A program made the translations under genes and the position numbers. From Paracoccus amoyensis (lineage in GTDB: Bacteria > Pseudomonadota > Alphaproteobacteria > Rhodobacterales > Rhodobacteraceae), in the NCBI RefSeq assembly GCF_014490725.1, contig NZ_JACOQL010000004.1, positions 496,001-560,000 on the forward strand: a DNA stretch of 64,000 nt. Direction: 5' to 3'. Shown here in pieces: positions 46,061-56,100 of this stretch. Each line of letters begins with the position of its first letter. Within the stretch, counting starts at the first letter, position 1. The notes under the pieces were generated by a model. The model did not search any database and was not told the DNA's origin. It was given only the letters and a program-made list of their open reading frames with translations.

Positions 46061-47557
46061 TTATTTCTTCCCGAACAGACCGCTGAGGCCGCTGGGCAGG
46101 CCGGCCTTGGACAGATCACCGCCGAGACCCTTCGGGTCCTGCAGCATCCTGGTTGCTTCGGCCATTTTCGCTGGATCCATATTCTCCAGATCCGGCAGGC
46201 CGCCCGCGCGGCCGGTCATGGCACGCATGGCCTGTTTCAGCATGCCGCCTTTGCCCATCTTGCCCAGCTTTTTCATCGTGTCGGCCATCTGCTTTTGCAT
46301 TTTCAGCAGCCGGTTCAGTTCGGACACCTCCATGCCCGCGCCCGCTGCGATCCGCTTTTTGCGGCTTGCCTGCAGCATGTCGGGATTGGCCCGCTCTTTC
46401 TTGGTCATGGAGTTGATCAGCGCGATCTGACGGCGCACGGCGCTGTCATCCATGCCTGCGGCTTCGGCCTGTTTGGCCATCTTCTGCATGCCCGGCATCA
46501 TCTGCATGATCGAGCCCATGCCACCCATCTTCTGCATCTGTTCAAGCTGGCCTTTCAGGTCGTTCATGTTGAACAGACCCTTCTGGAAGCGTTTCATCAT
46601 GCGTTCGGCCTGTTCGACCTCCAGCACTTCCTGCGCCTTTTCGACCAGGGCGACGATGTCACCCATGCCAAGGATGCGACCGGCGATCCGCTGGGCGTCA
46701 AAGCCTTCCAGCGCGTCCATTTTTTCGCCCAGGCCGACGAAGCGGATCGGCTTGCCCGTAACCGCGCGCATCGACAGGGCCGCGCCACCGCGGCCATCGC
46801 CGTCCATCCGGGTCAGAACGACGCCCGAGACGCCGACTTTCTCGTCGAACTCGGTGGCGACATTGACGGCGTCCTGACCGGTCAGGCCATCGACGACCAA
46901 CAGTGTTTCGCGCGGCTGGGCGATGTCGCGGACGGCCTGAACCTCATCCATCAGCACCTGGTCGATATGCAGGCGACCAGCGGTATCCAGCATATAAACG
47001 TCATAGCCGCCCAGCGACGCCTGTTGCTTGGCGCGTTGGGCGATCTGCGTGGCGGTCTGGCCCGGCACGATGGGCAGGGTGTCAACGCCGATCTGCTGGC
47101 CAAGGATGGCAAGCTGTTCCATGGCCGCCGGGCGGTTGGTGTCCAGAGACGCCATCAGCACGCGTTTCTTTTCACGCTCCTTCAGGCGCAGGGCCAGTTT
47201 CGCGGTCGTCGTGGTTTTCCCCGAGCCTTGCAGGCCGACCATCAGGATCGGCGCAGGCGGGTTGTCGATGCGCAGCGCGTCGGGGGCATCGTCGCCCTGC
47301 AGAACCTTGATCAGTTCGTCATGGACGATCTTCACGACCTGTTGGCCGGGGGTGATCGATTTGGTAACAGATGCGCCGGTCGCTTTCGAGGTGACGGTTT
47401 TGACAAAGCTGCGGGCCACGGGCAGGGAAACGTCGGCTTCCAGCAGGGCCACACGCACTTCGCGCATTGCGGCGGTCACGTCATCTTCGGTCAGGGCGCC
47501 TTGCTTGGTCAGCCGGTCGAATACGCCGCCCAAACGGTCGGAAAGGTTCTCGAACAT
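46061..47557 (-). CDS. ffh: Ffh, signal recognition particle GTPase
   Basis: SRP54 homologue that binds 4.5S RNA and signal peptides and delivers ribosomes to FtsY. The N-domain is followed by the G-domain with GLQGSGKTTT at 108-117, LDTAGRL and GLGEKMD. The M-domain is Met-rich (GSIMQMMPGMQKMAK) and carries the RNA-binding SMTKKERANPDML and SRKKRIAAGAGM. At 498 aa it is full length. It leads the minus-strand translation cluster. Confidence 0.98.
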   Translation of the reverse strand: MFENLSDRLGGVFDRLTKQGALTEDDVTAAMREVRVALLEADVSLPVARSFVKTVTSKATGASVTKSITPGQQVVKIVHDELIKVLQGDDAPDALRIDNPPAPILMVGLQGSGKTTTTAKLALRLKEREKKRVLMASLDTNRPAAMEQLAILGQQIGVDTLPIVPGQTATQIAQRAKQQASLGGYDVYMLDTAGRLHIDQVLMDEVQAVRDIAQPRETLLVVDGLTGQDAVNVATEFDEKVGVSGVVLTRMDGDGRGGAALSMRAVTGKPIRFVGLGEKMDALEGFDAQRIAGRILGMGDIVALVEKAQEVLEVEQAERMMKRFQKGLFNMNDLKGQLEQMQKMGGMGSIMQMMPGMQKMAKQAEAAGMDDSAVRRQIALINSMTKKERANPDMLQASRKKRIAAGAGMEVSELNRLLKMQKQMADTMKKLGKMGKGGMLKQAMRAMTGRAGGLPDLENMDPAKMAEATRMLQDPKGLGGDLSKAGLPSGLSGLFGKK

Positions 47558-47641
47558 AGCCGGGCCTCCTGCGGTCCAATACGGTTTAGCCCCCGTGGGC
47601 GCAACGCGCTAACGGGGGGCGATCCCCGCATCTGACGGGGA

Positions 47642-47662
47642 CCGGAAGGCACATCCTTCCGG
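47642..47662. other. Hairpin upstream of ffh
   Basis: CCGGAAGG (47642-47649) and CCTTCCGG (47655-47662) form a perfect 8-bp stem with a 5-base loop, 85 bases before the ffh start. It may lie in the ffh leader or be part of the azoR 3' region. Confidence 0.45.
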
Positions 47663-47682
47663 GAATCTAGGGTGAGATAGGC

Positions 47683-47712
47683 AAAAACGGCCCGCGAGTC
47701 AACGCAGGCCGT
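47683..47712 (-). terminator. Intrinsic terminator after the azoreductase gene
   Basis: On the minus strand ACGGCCTGCG pairs with CGCGGGCCGT (one G-T wobble) across a 6-base loop and is followed by TTTT. It lies 32 bases after the azoR stop. Confidence 0.75.
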
Positions 47713-47744
47713 GCTTTTGATGGTTTCGCCCGGTCAGGGGGCGG

Positions 47745-48332
47745 TCAGGCGGCGAGCTCTGCGACCTGGGCATCGGCGCGGGCCAATGCGCCGTCGCGGT
47801 CGAAAATCAAACCGTCGGCGGCGACGAATTCGACATCGGTGATCCCGAAGAAGCCCAGAATGAACCGCATATAGGCCGAGGCGTGGTCGATCTCGGACCC
47901 CAAGGGCGTGCCGCCGGCGCTATAGGCGATGATGGCGCGCTTTCCGGTCAGCAAGCCTTCGGCGCCAGCCTCGGTATAGCGGAAACTGACACCGGCGCGG
48001 GCAATCTGGTCAATCCAGCTTTTCAGCAGGGCGCCCATCGCGAAGTTGTAGATCGGCATACCGATCACCAGCACATCTGCATTTTTGACTTCGGACAGAT
48101 ATGCGTCAGAGGTGGCGACGGCGGCGGCATGTGCGGCCGAGTTGTCGTCGCCCATCCCACGGGTGGCTTCCAGCCAGATCCCGTCGATGGCGGGCACGCC
48201 CTTGGCGAGGTCGCGATAGGTGACGGTCGCGGTTGGATTTTGGGAGGTCAGCTTGGCGACAATGTCGGCGGTCAGTTTGCGCGAAACCGAAGCCTCGCCG
48301 GTGATTGCACTATCAAGATGCAGGATGTTCAT
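47745..48332 (-). CDS. azoR: AzoR, FMN-dependent NADH-azoreductase
   Basis: Flavodoxin-like quinone/azo reductase of 195 aa. It begins MNILHLDSAITGEASVSRKL, has the FMN-binding MPIYNFAMGALLKSWIDQI and the GKRAIIAYSAGG loop. These enzymes give two-electron quinone reduction and thiol or oxidative stress protection. It is divergent from a LysR regulator gene, a typical pair in which the regulator controls the reductase. Confidence 0.93.
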   Translation of the reverse strand: MNILHLDSAITGEASVSRKLTADIVAKLTSQNPTATVTYRDLAKGVPAIDGIWLEATRGMGDDNSAAHAAAVATSDAYLSEVKNADVLVIGMPIYNFAMGALLKSWIDQIARAGVSFRYTEAGAEGLLTGKRAIIAYSAGGTPLGSEIDHASAYMRFILGFFGITDVEFVAADGLIFDRDGALARADAQVAELAA

Positions 48333-48458
48333 GATCGGATCGTTCCTCGAAACTGTTGGAATCTGTTGCCACCAATTTGGGGCTAGGCAGGAATGAACAA
48401 AATTGGCGATAAATGCGCATTCTTTGTGCGGTGATGCACAGGTCTAGGGAGGTGCAGG

Positions 48459-49316
48459 ATCGATAACTGGGATGACATTCGCATCGCGCTGGCGGTTGCG
48501 CGCAGCGGCACGGTCAGTGGCGCGGCCGAGGCCTTGGGCGTGCACCATGCCACGGTGATCCGCCGGATCGACGCATTGGAGGCACAGTTGGGCGCCCGTC
48601 TGTTTCAACGCCACCCCCGCGGCTATGCGCTGACCGAGGCGGGGCAGACCCTGCTGCGCACAGCGGATGAGGCGGACGAACGCTTTCAGCAGATGGCCGC
48701 ACGGATTGCCGGAACAAGCGAGAGGATCGAGGGTGAGCTTATCATCACCACCGTCGCCGGCATCGACGATTTGCTGTTGCCGGCATTGATCGCGCTGATG
48801 ACGAAATATCGCGACCTGCGGGTGACCTATCTGACGGATTCGCGCCTGTTTCGCCTGGCGGCGGGCGAGGCGCATATCGCAATTCGTGCGGGCATGCGCC
48901 CGACGCAGCCGGACTATGTCGTGCAGCGATTGGGCCGAATCGCCAGCGGGCTTTATGCCTCGCAAGCCTATCTGGATGCGTTTGGCGCAGACCATGAACC
49001 CAACCACCATCGGTTCGTCGCGATGGGAGAGGCGGGTCATAACGCGCCCTATTCACGTTGGCTGCGCGAGAATGTCGCCTCTGCCAATGTGGTGATGGTG
49101 GCGGATGAATTGACCGCAATGGAGCGCGTCATTCGCGCGGGGCTGGCGGCCGGGGGGCTGTCTCGATCACGGGCCGACGGGCTGGTTCAGCTGAACTGGC
49201 CTGTCGATTGGAGCAGCGACCTTTGGCTGGTGACGCATGTGGATCTGCATCGCACGCCGAAGATTCAGGCGGCCCTGGCCGAACTGCGCGGGGCCTTTCG
49301 TGACGATCGGGAATAG
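48459..49316 (+). CDS. LysR-type transcriptional regulator, start codon missing or unusual
   Basis: Helix-turn-helix N terminus (GAAEALGVHHATVIRRIDALE) and an effector-binding domain (about 90-285). The conserved protein begins DNWDDIRIALAVARSGTVSG at 48462, but no ATG, GTG or TTG is in frame before it. GGGAGG at 48447-48452 is followed 6 bases later by ATC at 48459. A GTG at 48452 would give MQ-IDNWDD only if one G were removed. So it uses a rare ATC start or there is a one-base insertion. The first canonical codon, TTG 48534, would cut into the helix-turn-helix. Confidence 0.8.
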   Translation: MDNWDDIRIALAVARSGTVSGAAEALGVHHATVIRRIDALEAQLGARLFQRHPRGYALTEAGQTLLRTADEADERFQQMAARIAGTSERIEGELIITTVAGIDDLLLPALIALMTKYRDLRVTYLTDSRLFRLAAGEAHIAIRAGMRPTQPDYVVQRLGRIASGLYASQAYLDAFGADHEPNHHRFVAMGEAGHNAPYSRWLRENVASANVVMVADELTAMERVIRAGLAAGGLSRSRADGLVQLNWPVDWSSDLWLVTHVDLHRTPKIQAALAELRGAFRDDRE

Positions 49317-49450
49317 GCTGACACGCGGCGTGCCGAAGGTCGGGGCCAGATTGGCCTTGGCGGGTCATGGGCGAGGGCAATAATCCGCGTCGCGGGATTG
49401 CACAGGGGGTGTCGATAAGCAAATGTGCACCGCAAAAGAAGGGAACGGGC

Positions 49451-50371
49451 GTGAGCGACGGGCAGACGGCACAATCTTTGCGGCGTGAAGCGTTGCGCGG
49501 GCATGCAGCGATGTTTCTGTTTTCGGCGCTGGTGGCGGGGTCATTCTCGTTAGGTGCGCGGGCCGCGAATCTGATTGATCCAACGGCGATCACCGTTGCG
49601 CGTTTTGTTGTCGCGGCGGGCGTCTTGGCGGGTATCGCGATATTTACACGGGCGGGGCGACCTGCGGCGCTTTTGACGCAGCCCTGGCGCTATCTGCTGC
49701 TGGGCTTCGCCTTTGCCGCCTATTTCGTGCTGATGTTCGAGGGATTGAAAACGGCCTCGCCGCTGTCGGCCAGTGCTGTTTTCACACTGACACCGCTGAT
49801 GGCGGCAGGGTTTGGGTGGTTTCTGCTGGGGCAGCGGCCCGACCGACATATTGTCACGGCGCTGGTTCTGGGGGCGGCGGGCGCCCTTTGGGTGATCTTT
49901 CGCGGTGATCTGCAGGCCTTGGCGCGTCTGGAACTGGGGCGGGGCGAGGCGATCTATCTGATCGGGTGTGTCTTCCACGCGGTCTACACACCGCTGGTTC
50001 GCAAGCTGAGCCGGGGCGAAGGGCCGCTGATGTCCAGCCTTGGGACGTTGACGGCGGGCGGTCTGCTGACGCTGGTCTGGGGCTGGCAGGCGATCAATTC
50101 GACCGCATGGGGATCATTGCCCGCGATTGTCTGGGTGACCATCTTCTATGTCGGTATCTTTGCCAGCGCGATCACGACATTGCTGGTGCAGTATTCAACG
50201 ATGCGTCTGCCATCGTCAAAGGTGATGGCCTATACCTATCTGACGCCCGTCTGGGTGATCGCACTAGAGGCTGTGCTGGGGCAGGGCCTGCCGGGGGCGA
50301 TCGTGCTGGTCGGGGTCATCCTGACACTGATCGCCCTGACAATGCTGCTGCAAGAGGATCCCGCGGCTTAG
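49451..50371 (+). CDS. DMT superfamily (EamA) transporter
   Basis: Inner-membrane drug/metabolite transporter with two EamA repeats (about 20-150 and 165-300) and some 10 helices over 306 aa. LIDPTAITVARFVVAAGVLAG, SPLSASAVFTLTPLMAAGFGW and YLTPVWVIALEAVLGQ are typical. Substrate unknown. The GTG at 49451 follows AAGGGA; the longer reading from 49367 adds polar residues. Its TAG stop overlaps the TAA stop of the next gene on the other strand. Confidence 0.88.
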   Translation: MSDGQTAQSLRREALRGHAAMFLFSALVAGSFSLGARAANLIDPTAITVARFVVAAGVLAGIAIFTRAGRPAALLTQPWRYLLLGFAFAAYFVLMFEGLKTASPLSASAVFTLTPLMAAGFGWFLLGQRPDRHIVTALVLGAAGALWVIFRGDLQALARLELGRGEAIYLIGCVFHAVYTPLVRKLSRGEGPLMSSLGTLTAGGLLTLVWGWQAINSTAWGSLPAIVWVTIFYVGIFASAITTLLVQYSTMRLPSSKVMAYTYLTPVWVIALEAVLGQGLPGAIVLVGVILTLIALTMLLQEDPAA

Positions 50372-50649
50372 CTTGCCGTGCGGCCGCTGATCCGTGACCA
50401 CCAACCGCGCCCCGTGCTTGCCTGTGTGATCGGGCGACCGGTCACGATACGTCCGCCAGCGTTGATGCTGATGCTGCCATCGCGATAGCGGCGCACGATT
50501 GTGCCCTGCGCCTGCTGGCGAGTGCCGATGGTCACCGTGGCGAATTCATTCGTTTCGACCTCTGAATAGGCCGAGGCATCCAGCATCAAGGGGATCATGT
50601 CGGCAGTGGGGCTGGCCAGTGCCAAGCCGGTCATGAAATTCGGGGTCAT
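50368..50649 (-). CDS. Unrecognised 93-aa protein
   Basis: A strong ribosome site (AAGGAG, 6 bases before the ATG) supports translation. The product starts TPNFMTGLALASPTADMIPLML and has a beta-rich middle (ATVTIGTRQQAQGTIVRRY, then GSISINAGGRIVTG) that could be a small barrel. It has no membrane helix or signal. I know no family. The gene is isolated between a convergent transporter and an AT-rich gap. Confidence 0.7.
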   Translation of the reverse strand: MTPNFMTGLALASPTADMIPLMLDASAYSEVETNEFATVTIGTRQQAQGTIVRRYRDGSISINAGGRIVTGRPITQASTGRGWWSRISGRTAS

Positions 50650-51038
50650 GGCAATCTCCTTCGTTTCGCTGTCAGGGCGGCGGCAGATCATCTGCGTCGC
50701 TCATGGGGATATTACGACAAAGTTCATCGTGATTATCAAGTAAAATCTATCGTCTTTGTAGAGATTATTTTATACATCAATTTCAAATATTTATGCATGC
50801 TTTTCCGTGGGTGTTGGCTTTTTTATCGTCGGTGCGCGGCTTTTTTGACATCGATCCGCGGCTTTTACGCGGGCGTTCTGCGTCAAGCGTTCGGCGACGT
50901 GCCGACCGCCGACGCGGCACCGGGACGGCAGTCATCGTGATGCCGGCGGCCTATTCGGGCTGTGACGTGGTGCGCCCGCTTTTCATCCCTCGGTCTTACG
51001 GCTAGGGTCCGCGCGGATTACGGATTCGAGGGTTATCG
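50650..51038. other. 389-base gap with an AT-rich core upstream of mipZ
   Basis: Bases about 50705-50800 are strikingly AT-rich for this window (for example ATTATTTTATACATC). GCAGATCATCTGC at 50683-50695 is a perfect dyad. ACAAAG (50717-50722) is inverted at 50754-50759. CGCGGCTTTT occurs at about 50836 and 50857. A 70-codon ORF at 50793-51005 has no ribosome site and poor composition. Likely promoters for both flanking genes, or a remnant of foreign DNA. Confidence 0.55.
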
Positions 51039-51809
51039 GTGGCGCATATCATCGTTGTTGGAAACGAAAAGGGTGGGTCGGGGAAATCCACCACCTCGAT
51101 GCATGTGGCAACCGCCTTGGCGCGGATGGGGCACCGGGTCGGCGGGCTTGATCTGGACGTGCGTCAGCGCAGTTTCGGGCGCTATCTGGAAAACCGGATG
51201 GCTTTCATGACGCGGTCCGACGTGGATCTGCCCACACCGGTTTTGGCGCAGCTGGGGGAAGGCAGTGATCCGCTGACCCCCGCTTTGACAGAACTTGAAC
51301 GTCAGTGCGATTTCATCCTGCTGGACTGCCCCGGTTCGCATACCAAGCTGAGCCAGATGGCGCATACCTTGGCCGATACGCTGATAACCCCGATGAATGA
51401 CAGCTTTGTCGATTTTGATCTTTTGGCGCGAATGTCGCCCGAAGGTAAGGTTCTGGGACCGTCGATCTATGCGGAAATGGTCTGGTCGGCGCGGCAGATG
51501 CGCGGGCAGGCGGGGGCCGGTCCGATCGACTGGCTGGTGCTGCGCAACCGTCTGGGCACGCAGGCCATGCACAACAAGCGCAAGGTGGGCGGCGCGCTGC
51601 AATCGTTGTCGAAACGGATCGGTTTCCGCGTCGCGCCCGGCTTTTCCGAGCGTGTCATTTTCCGCGAGCTGTTCCCGCGCGGGTTGACGCTGCTGGACCT
51701 GAAAGACATCGGCACCGAACAGCTTTCGATGTCGAACATCGCCGCCCGGCAGGAATTGCGCGACCTGATTACCGAACTGAACCTGCCGGGTGTTTCGGCC
51801 AAATTCTGA
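51039..51809 (+). CDS. mipZ: MipZ-like division-plane positioning ATPase (ParA family)
   Basis: ParA/MinD-type P-loop ATPase that, in Caulobacter, forms a gradient from the pole and inhibits FtsZ. The deviant Walker A KGGSGKST is at 11-18. The MipZ-specific GLDLDVRQRSFGRYLENR follows and distinguishes it from ParA. LLDCPGSHTKLS is the Walker B region. The product is 256 aa and starts at GTG, with GAGGG upstream. No parB lies beside it, as expected for MipZ. Confidence 0.9.
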   Translation: MAHIIVVGNEKGGSGKSTTSMHVATALARMGHRVGGLDLDVRQRSFGRYLENRMAFMTRSDVDLPTPVLAQLGEGSDPLTPALTELERQCDFILLDCPGSHTKLSQMAHTLADTLITPMNDSFVDFDLLARMSPEGKVLGPSIYAEMVWSARQMRGQAGAGPIDWLVLRNRLGTQAMHNKRKVGGALQSLSKRIGFRVAPGFSERVIFRELFPRGLTLLDLKDIGTEQLSMSNIAARQELRDLITELNLPGVSAKF

Positions 51810-51910
51810 CGGAACGACATTGTTATAGGGATTAACATTGTCGGATGGTCGCCTCGCGCCTATGGTCTGCGCCGATGGTCGTTGCGGCTGATCTAGAGAG
51901 GATGCCCCCT

Positions 51911-53107
51911 GTGTTCTTACGTCTGCTGTCCACAATCCTGTTTGTCAGCCTGGGCACGGTGCTTTGGGCCGAAGAGGCCGCGCCCTCTGCGGATACAGCC
52001 GCCCAAGCCGCCCCGGCCGTCACCATTGTCGCTGCCGAAACCGCCGAGGTTCAGGCGCGGGTTCCGACCTCGGGCAGTCTGGTTGCATGGCGCGAGGTGC
52101 AGGTGCATCCACAGGTCGCCGGCTATGAGATCACCGAAATTCTGGTCGAGGCGGGGGACAGCGTTGAAAAAGGACAGGTTCTGGCGCGCCTGTCCACCGA
52201 CACGCTTTCAGCGCAGCTGGAGCAGGCCGAGGCGGAATATGCCCGCGCGGAAGCGGGCGTCGATCAGGCGCGCAGCACCATTGACAGCACGCAGGCCTTG
52301 CTGACGCAGGCGGTCGCGGCGCTGGAACGGGCGCAGCGTTTGCGGCAGGGCGGCACGGCGTCGCAATCGACGCTGGACGACGCCATCGCCGCCGAGGCGA
52401 ATGCACGCGGGCAGGCGGCGTCAGCGACGGGCGGTCTGTCGGTGGCGCAGGCGGCGCTTGGGCAGGCGGTCGCGGCGCGGCGCATTGCGCGGCTGAATCT
52501 GGACCGGGCCGATATTATCGCGCCCGTCAGCGGTTTCGTCTCGGCGCGGACGGCGGAACTGGGCGGGCTGTCCGGCGGATCGACCGATCCGCTGTTCTCG
52601 ATCATCGAAGACAGCCGCGTCGAATTTGCAGGCGACGTGATCGAAACGGCGCTGCCCGCTTTGCAGGTCGGCGCGCCCGCGACGATCCGGGTCGCGGGAC
52701 TGGGTGAGGTCACGGGCAAGGTTCGTCTGGTCCCGGCGGCGGTCGATCCGGTGACACGGCTGGGCTTCGTGCGGATCGAACTGGAACAAAAGCCGGGCCT
52801 GCGGGCCGGGCTGTTCGGCTATGGCTGGGTGACGACGGCGGTGCGTGATGCCGTTACGGTGCCGGTTGCCGCCGTGCTGTCGGACGGGGATGGCGACCGG
52901 GTGCAGGTGGTCAAGAACGGCGTGATCGAGACGCGCCCCGTTGAAGCCGGCCTGATCTGGCAAGGTCGGCGCGAGATTGTCGATGGATTGGCGGCGGGCG
53001 AAGACATCGTTGCCCGTGCGGGCGCCTTTTTCCGCACCGGTGATCAGGTGCGCCGCGCCGAAGCGGTTGCCGCTGATGACGCTGTCGAACAGGCGGCAGA
53101 GCAATGA
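51911..53107 (+). CDS. RND efflux periplasmic adaptor (membrane fusion protein)
   Basis: Periplasmic adaptor of a tripartite efflux pump, 398 aa. A signal or anchor segment (about 1-20, STILFVSLGTVLWA) precedes a lipoyl half (VHPQVAGYEITEILVEAGDSV), a long alpha-hairpin (about 95-180, rich in Ala/Gln), the second lipoyl half (ADIIAPVSGFVSARTAELGG) and a beta-barrel. GAGAGG lies 9 bases before GTG 51911; the ATG at 51902 touches that site, so GTG is preferred. Its stop overlaps the RND pump start by ATGA. No outer-membrane channel gene is adjacent. Confidence 0.9.
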   Translation: MFLRLLSTILFVSLGTVLWAEEAAPSADTAAQAAPAVTIVAAETAEVQARVPTSGSLVAWREVQVHPQVAGYEITEILVEAGDSVEKGQVLARLSTDTLSAQLEQAEAEYARAEAGVDQARSTIDSTQALLTQAVAALERAQRLRQGGTASQSTLDDAIAAEANARGQAASATGGLSVAQAALGQAVAARRIARLNLDRADIIAPVSGFVSARTAELGGLSGGSTDPLFSIIEDSRVEFAGDVIETALPALQVGAPATIRVAGLGEVTGKVRLVPAAVDPVTRLGFVRIELEQKPGLRAGLFGYGWVTTAVRDAVTVPVAAVLSDGDGDRVQVVKNGVIETRPVEAGLIWQGRREIVDGLAAGEDIVARAGAFFRTGDQVRRAEAVAADDAVEQAAEQ

Positions 53108-56100
53108 ATTTCTCCACCTGGTCCATCCGGCATCCGGTTCCGCCCATCGCCATCTTCCTGGTGCTGCTGATCATCGGTCTGGTCAGCTTCATGCGCCTGC
53201 CGGTGACGGCCATGCCGAATATCGACCTGCCCATCGTTCAGGTCACGGTCAACCAGCCCGGAGCCGCGCCGTCCGAACTGACCACGCAGGTCGTGCAGCC
53301 GATCGAGGACAGCATTTCGTCGGTCACGGGTGTCCGGAACATTTCCTCCAGCGCTTCCGACAGTCTGGCCTCGATCACCATCGAGTTCGAGCTTGAGACG
53401 GATAGCGACCGGGCGGTGAATGACATCAAGGACGCCGTCGCCAATGTGCGAGAGGACTTGCCCGAAAGCGTCAGTGAGCCGATCGTGCAGCGGCTGGATG
53501 TGACGGGCTATCCGATCCTGACCTATGCCGTGTCGGACCCGACGCAATCCATCGAGATGCTGTCGAAATTCGTCGATGACGTGATCGGGCGACAACTGGC
53601 CAATGTCGATGGCGTCGGCAAGACGACCCGGATCGGCGGAGCGTCGCGCGAAATCAAGGTCGAACTGAACCCCGAGCGTCTGTTGGCCCATGGTCTGACC
53701 GCTGCAGAAGTGTCGGATCAGTTGCGGGCCAAGAATATCGACATGGCGGGCGGGCGCGGCGATCTGGCGGGGATCGAATTTTCCATCCGCACGCTGGGGT
53801 CGGCCAGCAGTGTGGACCGGCTGGCGGTGACGCCGATTGCCCTGCCTCAGGGGGGCAGCATCGCGCTGAACCAGCTGGGGCAGGTGATCGATGGTCCGGC
53901 CGAAGAACGCAGTTTTGCGCTGTTGAACGGCCAGCCTGTCGTGGCGTTCGGCGTCTATCGCGCCACGGGCGAATCCGATCTGGCGACGGGTGATGGCGTC
54001 AAGGAGCGGCTGGACCAGATCCGCGCACGCTATCCCAACACCCGGATCACGCTGATCGACGATGCGACGACCTATACCGAAGCCAGCTATCACAGTGCGA
54101 TGGAAACGCTTTACGAAGGCGCGGCGCTGGCCGTGATCGTCGTGTTCATCTTTCTGCGCAACTGGCGGGCGACACTTGTGGCTGCGGTCGCGCTGCCCTT
54201 GTCGATCATTCCGACATTCTTCGTGATGCAATGGCTGGGGTTCACGCTGAACGGGATCAGCCTGCTGGGAATTACGTTGGTCACCGGGATTCTGGTCGAT
54301 GACGCGATTGTCGAGATCGAGAACATCGTCCGACATATCGGCATGGGAACGCCCCCCTACGAGGCCAGCGAGGAAGCCGCGAACGAAATCGGCTTGACCG
54401 TCATCGCCATCAGCCTTTCCATCGTCGCGGTCTTTGCGCCGGTCAGCTTCATGGGCGGCATTCCCGGGCAGTATTTCAAGCAATTCGGCCTGACGGTCGC
54501 GGTATCGGTGCTGTTTTCGCTGTTGGTCGCGCGGATCATCACGCCGATGATGGCGGCCTATTTCATGCGCGGCAATGTGCATGCCGCGGATGCCAAGGAC
54601 GGCGTCATCATGCGCGGGTTGATGTCGATCCTGCGCTGGACCATGCGGCATCGCGGGCTGACGCTGCTGGCAGGGGCGGGGATTTTTGCGCTGTCGATTT
54701 TTTCGGCCACATTGCTGCCCAGTGAATTCATTCCCGAACAGGATGTCGGTCGCAGCCAGATCTCGCTTGAGCTGCCTCCGGGGTCCACCATCGAGGACAC
54801 GGATCACGCCACGCGCCGTCTGACCGCAAAGATCGAGGAAGCCCCCGAGACGCAGTCCGTCTTTGCCTATAGCGACGGGAGCGACGTGACCCATGCCCGG
54901 CTGATGATCAACTATGGCAAGAAAGAGACGCGGGATCGGTCGCAGTTCGACATCGAGGATGATCTGAAAGCCGCCGTGGCATCGTTTCCCGATGTACGGA
55001 TCAATTTCCAGAACGCCGAAGGCATGAACGATCTGACCATCAATGTTCTCAGCGATACCGAAGCGGGCGCGGCGCGTGGCGGCGATCTGCTGGTGGCCGA
55101 GATGGTCAAGCTGCCGACATTGGAAGATGTCCGATCCTCCTCCAGCATGCAGCGGCCAGAAATCCAAATCCGGCCAAAGCAGGAACTGGCGACGTTACTG
55201 GGCGTGCCCGCCAGCGCCATCGCCACCACTTTGCGGATCGCCACGCTGGGCGATACCGAAAGCAATCTGGCCAAGTTCAACGCGGGCGATGAACAGATCC
55301 CCATTGTCGTGCGCCTGAGCCAGCGTGCCCGTGCCGACATCCCGACCATCGAAAACCTGCGCGTGCCCAGTGCAGCCGGACAGATCCCGCTGGCTTCGGT
55401 GGCCGACATCACCATGTCCTCGGGCGCGACGACGATTGAACGCTACAACCGCCAGTTTCAAACCACTGTCAGCGCCAACCTGGCCGAAGGGGCGTTGCTG
55501 GGTCCGGTCAGTGCCCAGGTGACACAGTTGCAGGAAAAGATCGACATGCCGCCCAACACCGCAATCTCGGCATCGGGCGATGCCGAGATCATGGGCGAGG
55601 TTTTTGCCGCCTTCGCGCTGGCCATGGGGTCGGGCGTGATGCTTGTCTATGTCGTGCTGGTGTTGCTGTTCCACAATTTCGTCACGCCGATCACCATTCT
55701 GCTGTCGCTGCCTTTGGCAATCGGCGGGGCTATCCTTGCGCTGTTCGTGACCGGCAATTCGATCAGCATGGCGGTGGTCATCGGCTTCCTGATGCTGATG
55801 GGGATTGTCACCAAAAACTCGATCATGCTGGTGGAATTCGCCCTGTCCGCGATGGAACATGGAACCCCGAAGCGCGAGGCGATCCTTGATGCGGTCCACA
55901 AACGCGCCCGCCCGATTGTCATGACGACCATCGCGATGAGTGCGGGCATGGTGCCATCCGCGCTTGCCACAGGCGAAGGTGGAGAGTTTCGCGCCCCCAT
56001 GGCCATTGCCGTGATCGGGGGCTTGCTGCTGTCCACGGTTCTGTCGCTGCTGTTCGTGCCCGCGCTGTTTTCCATGATCCATGGTGCTCAATCGCGGATT

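Noticed and set aside
50793..51005. 70-codon ORF in the AT-rich gap before mipZ
   Set aside because: No ribosome site, Arg-rich low-complexity middle and no family; more likely promoter-region sequence.
53044..55167. 707-codon minus-strand ORF opposite the RND transporter
   Set aside because: Antisense shadow; the plus strand encodes an intact AcrB-type pump coupled to its adaptor.
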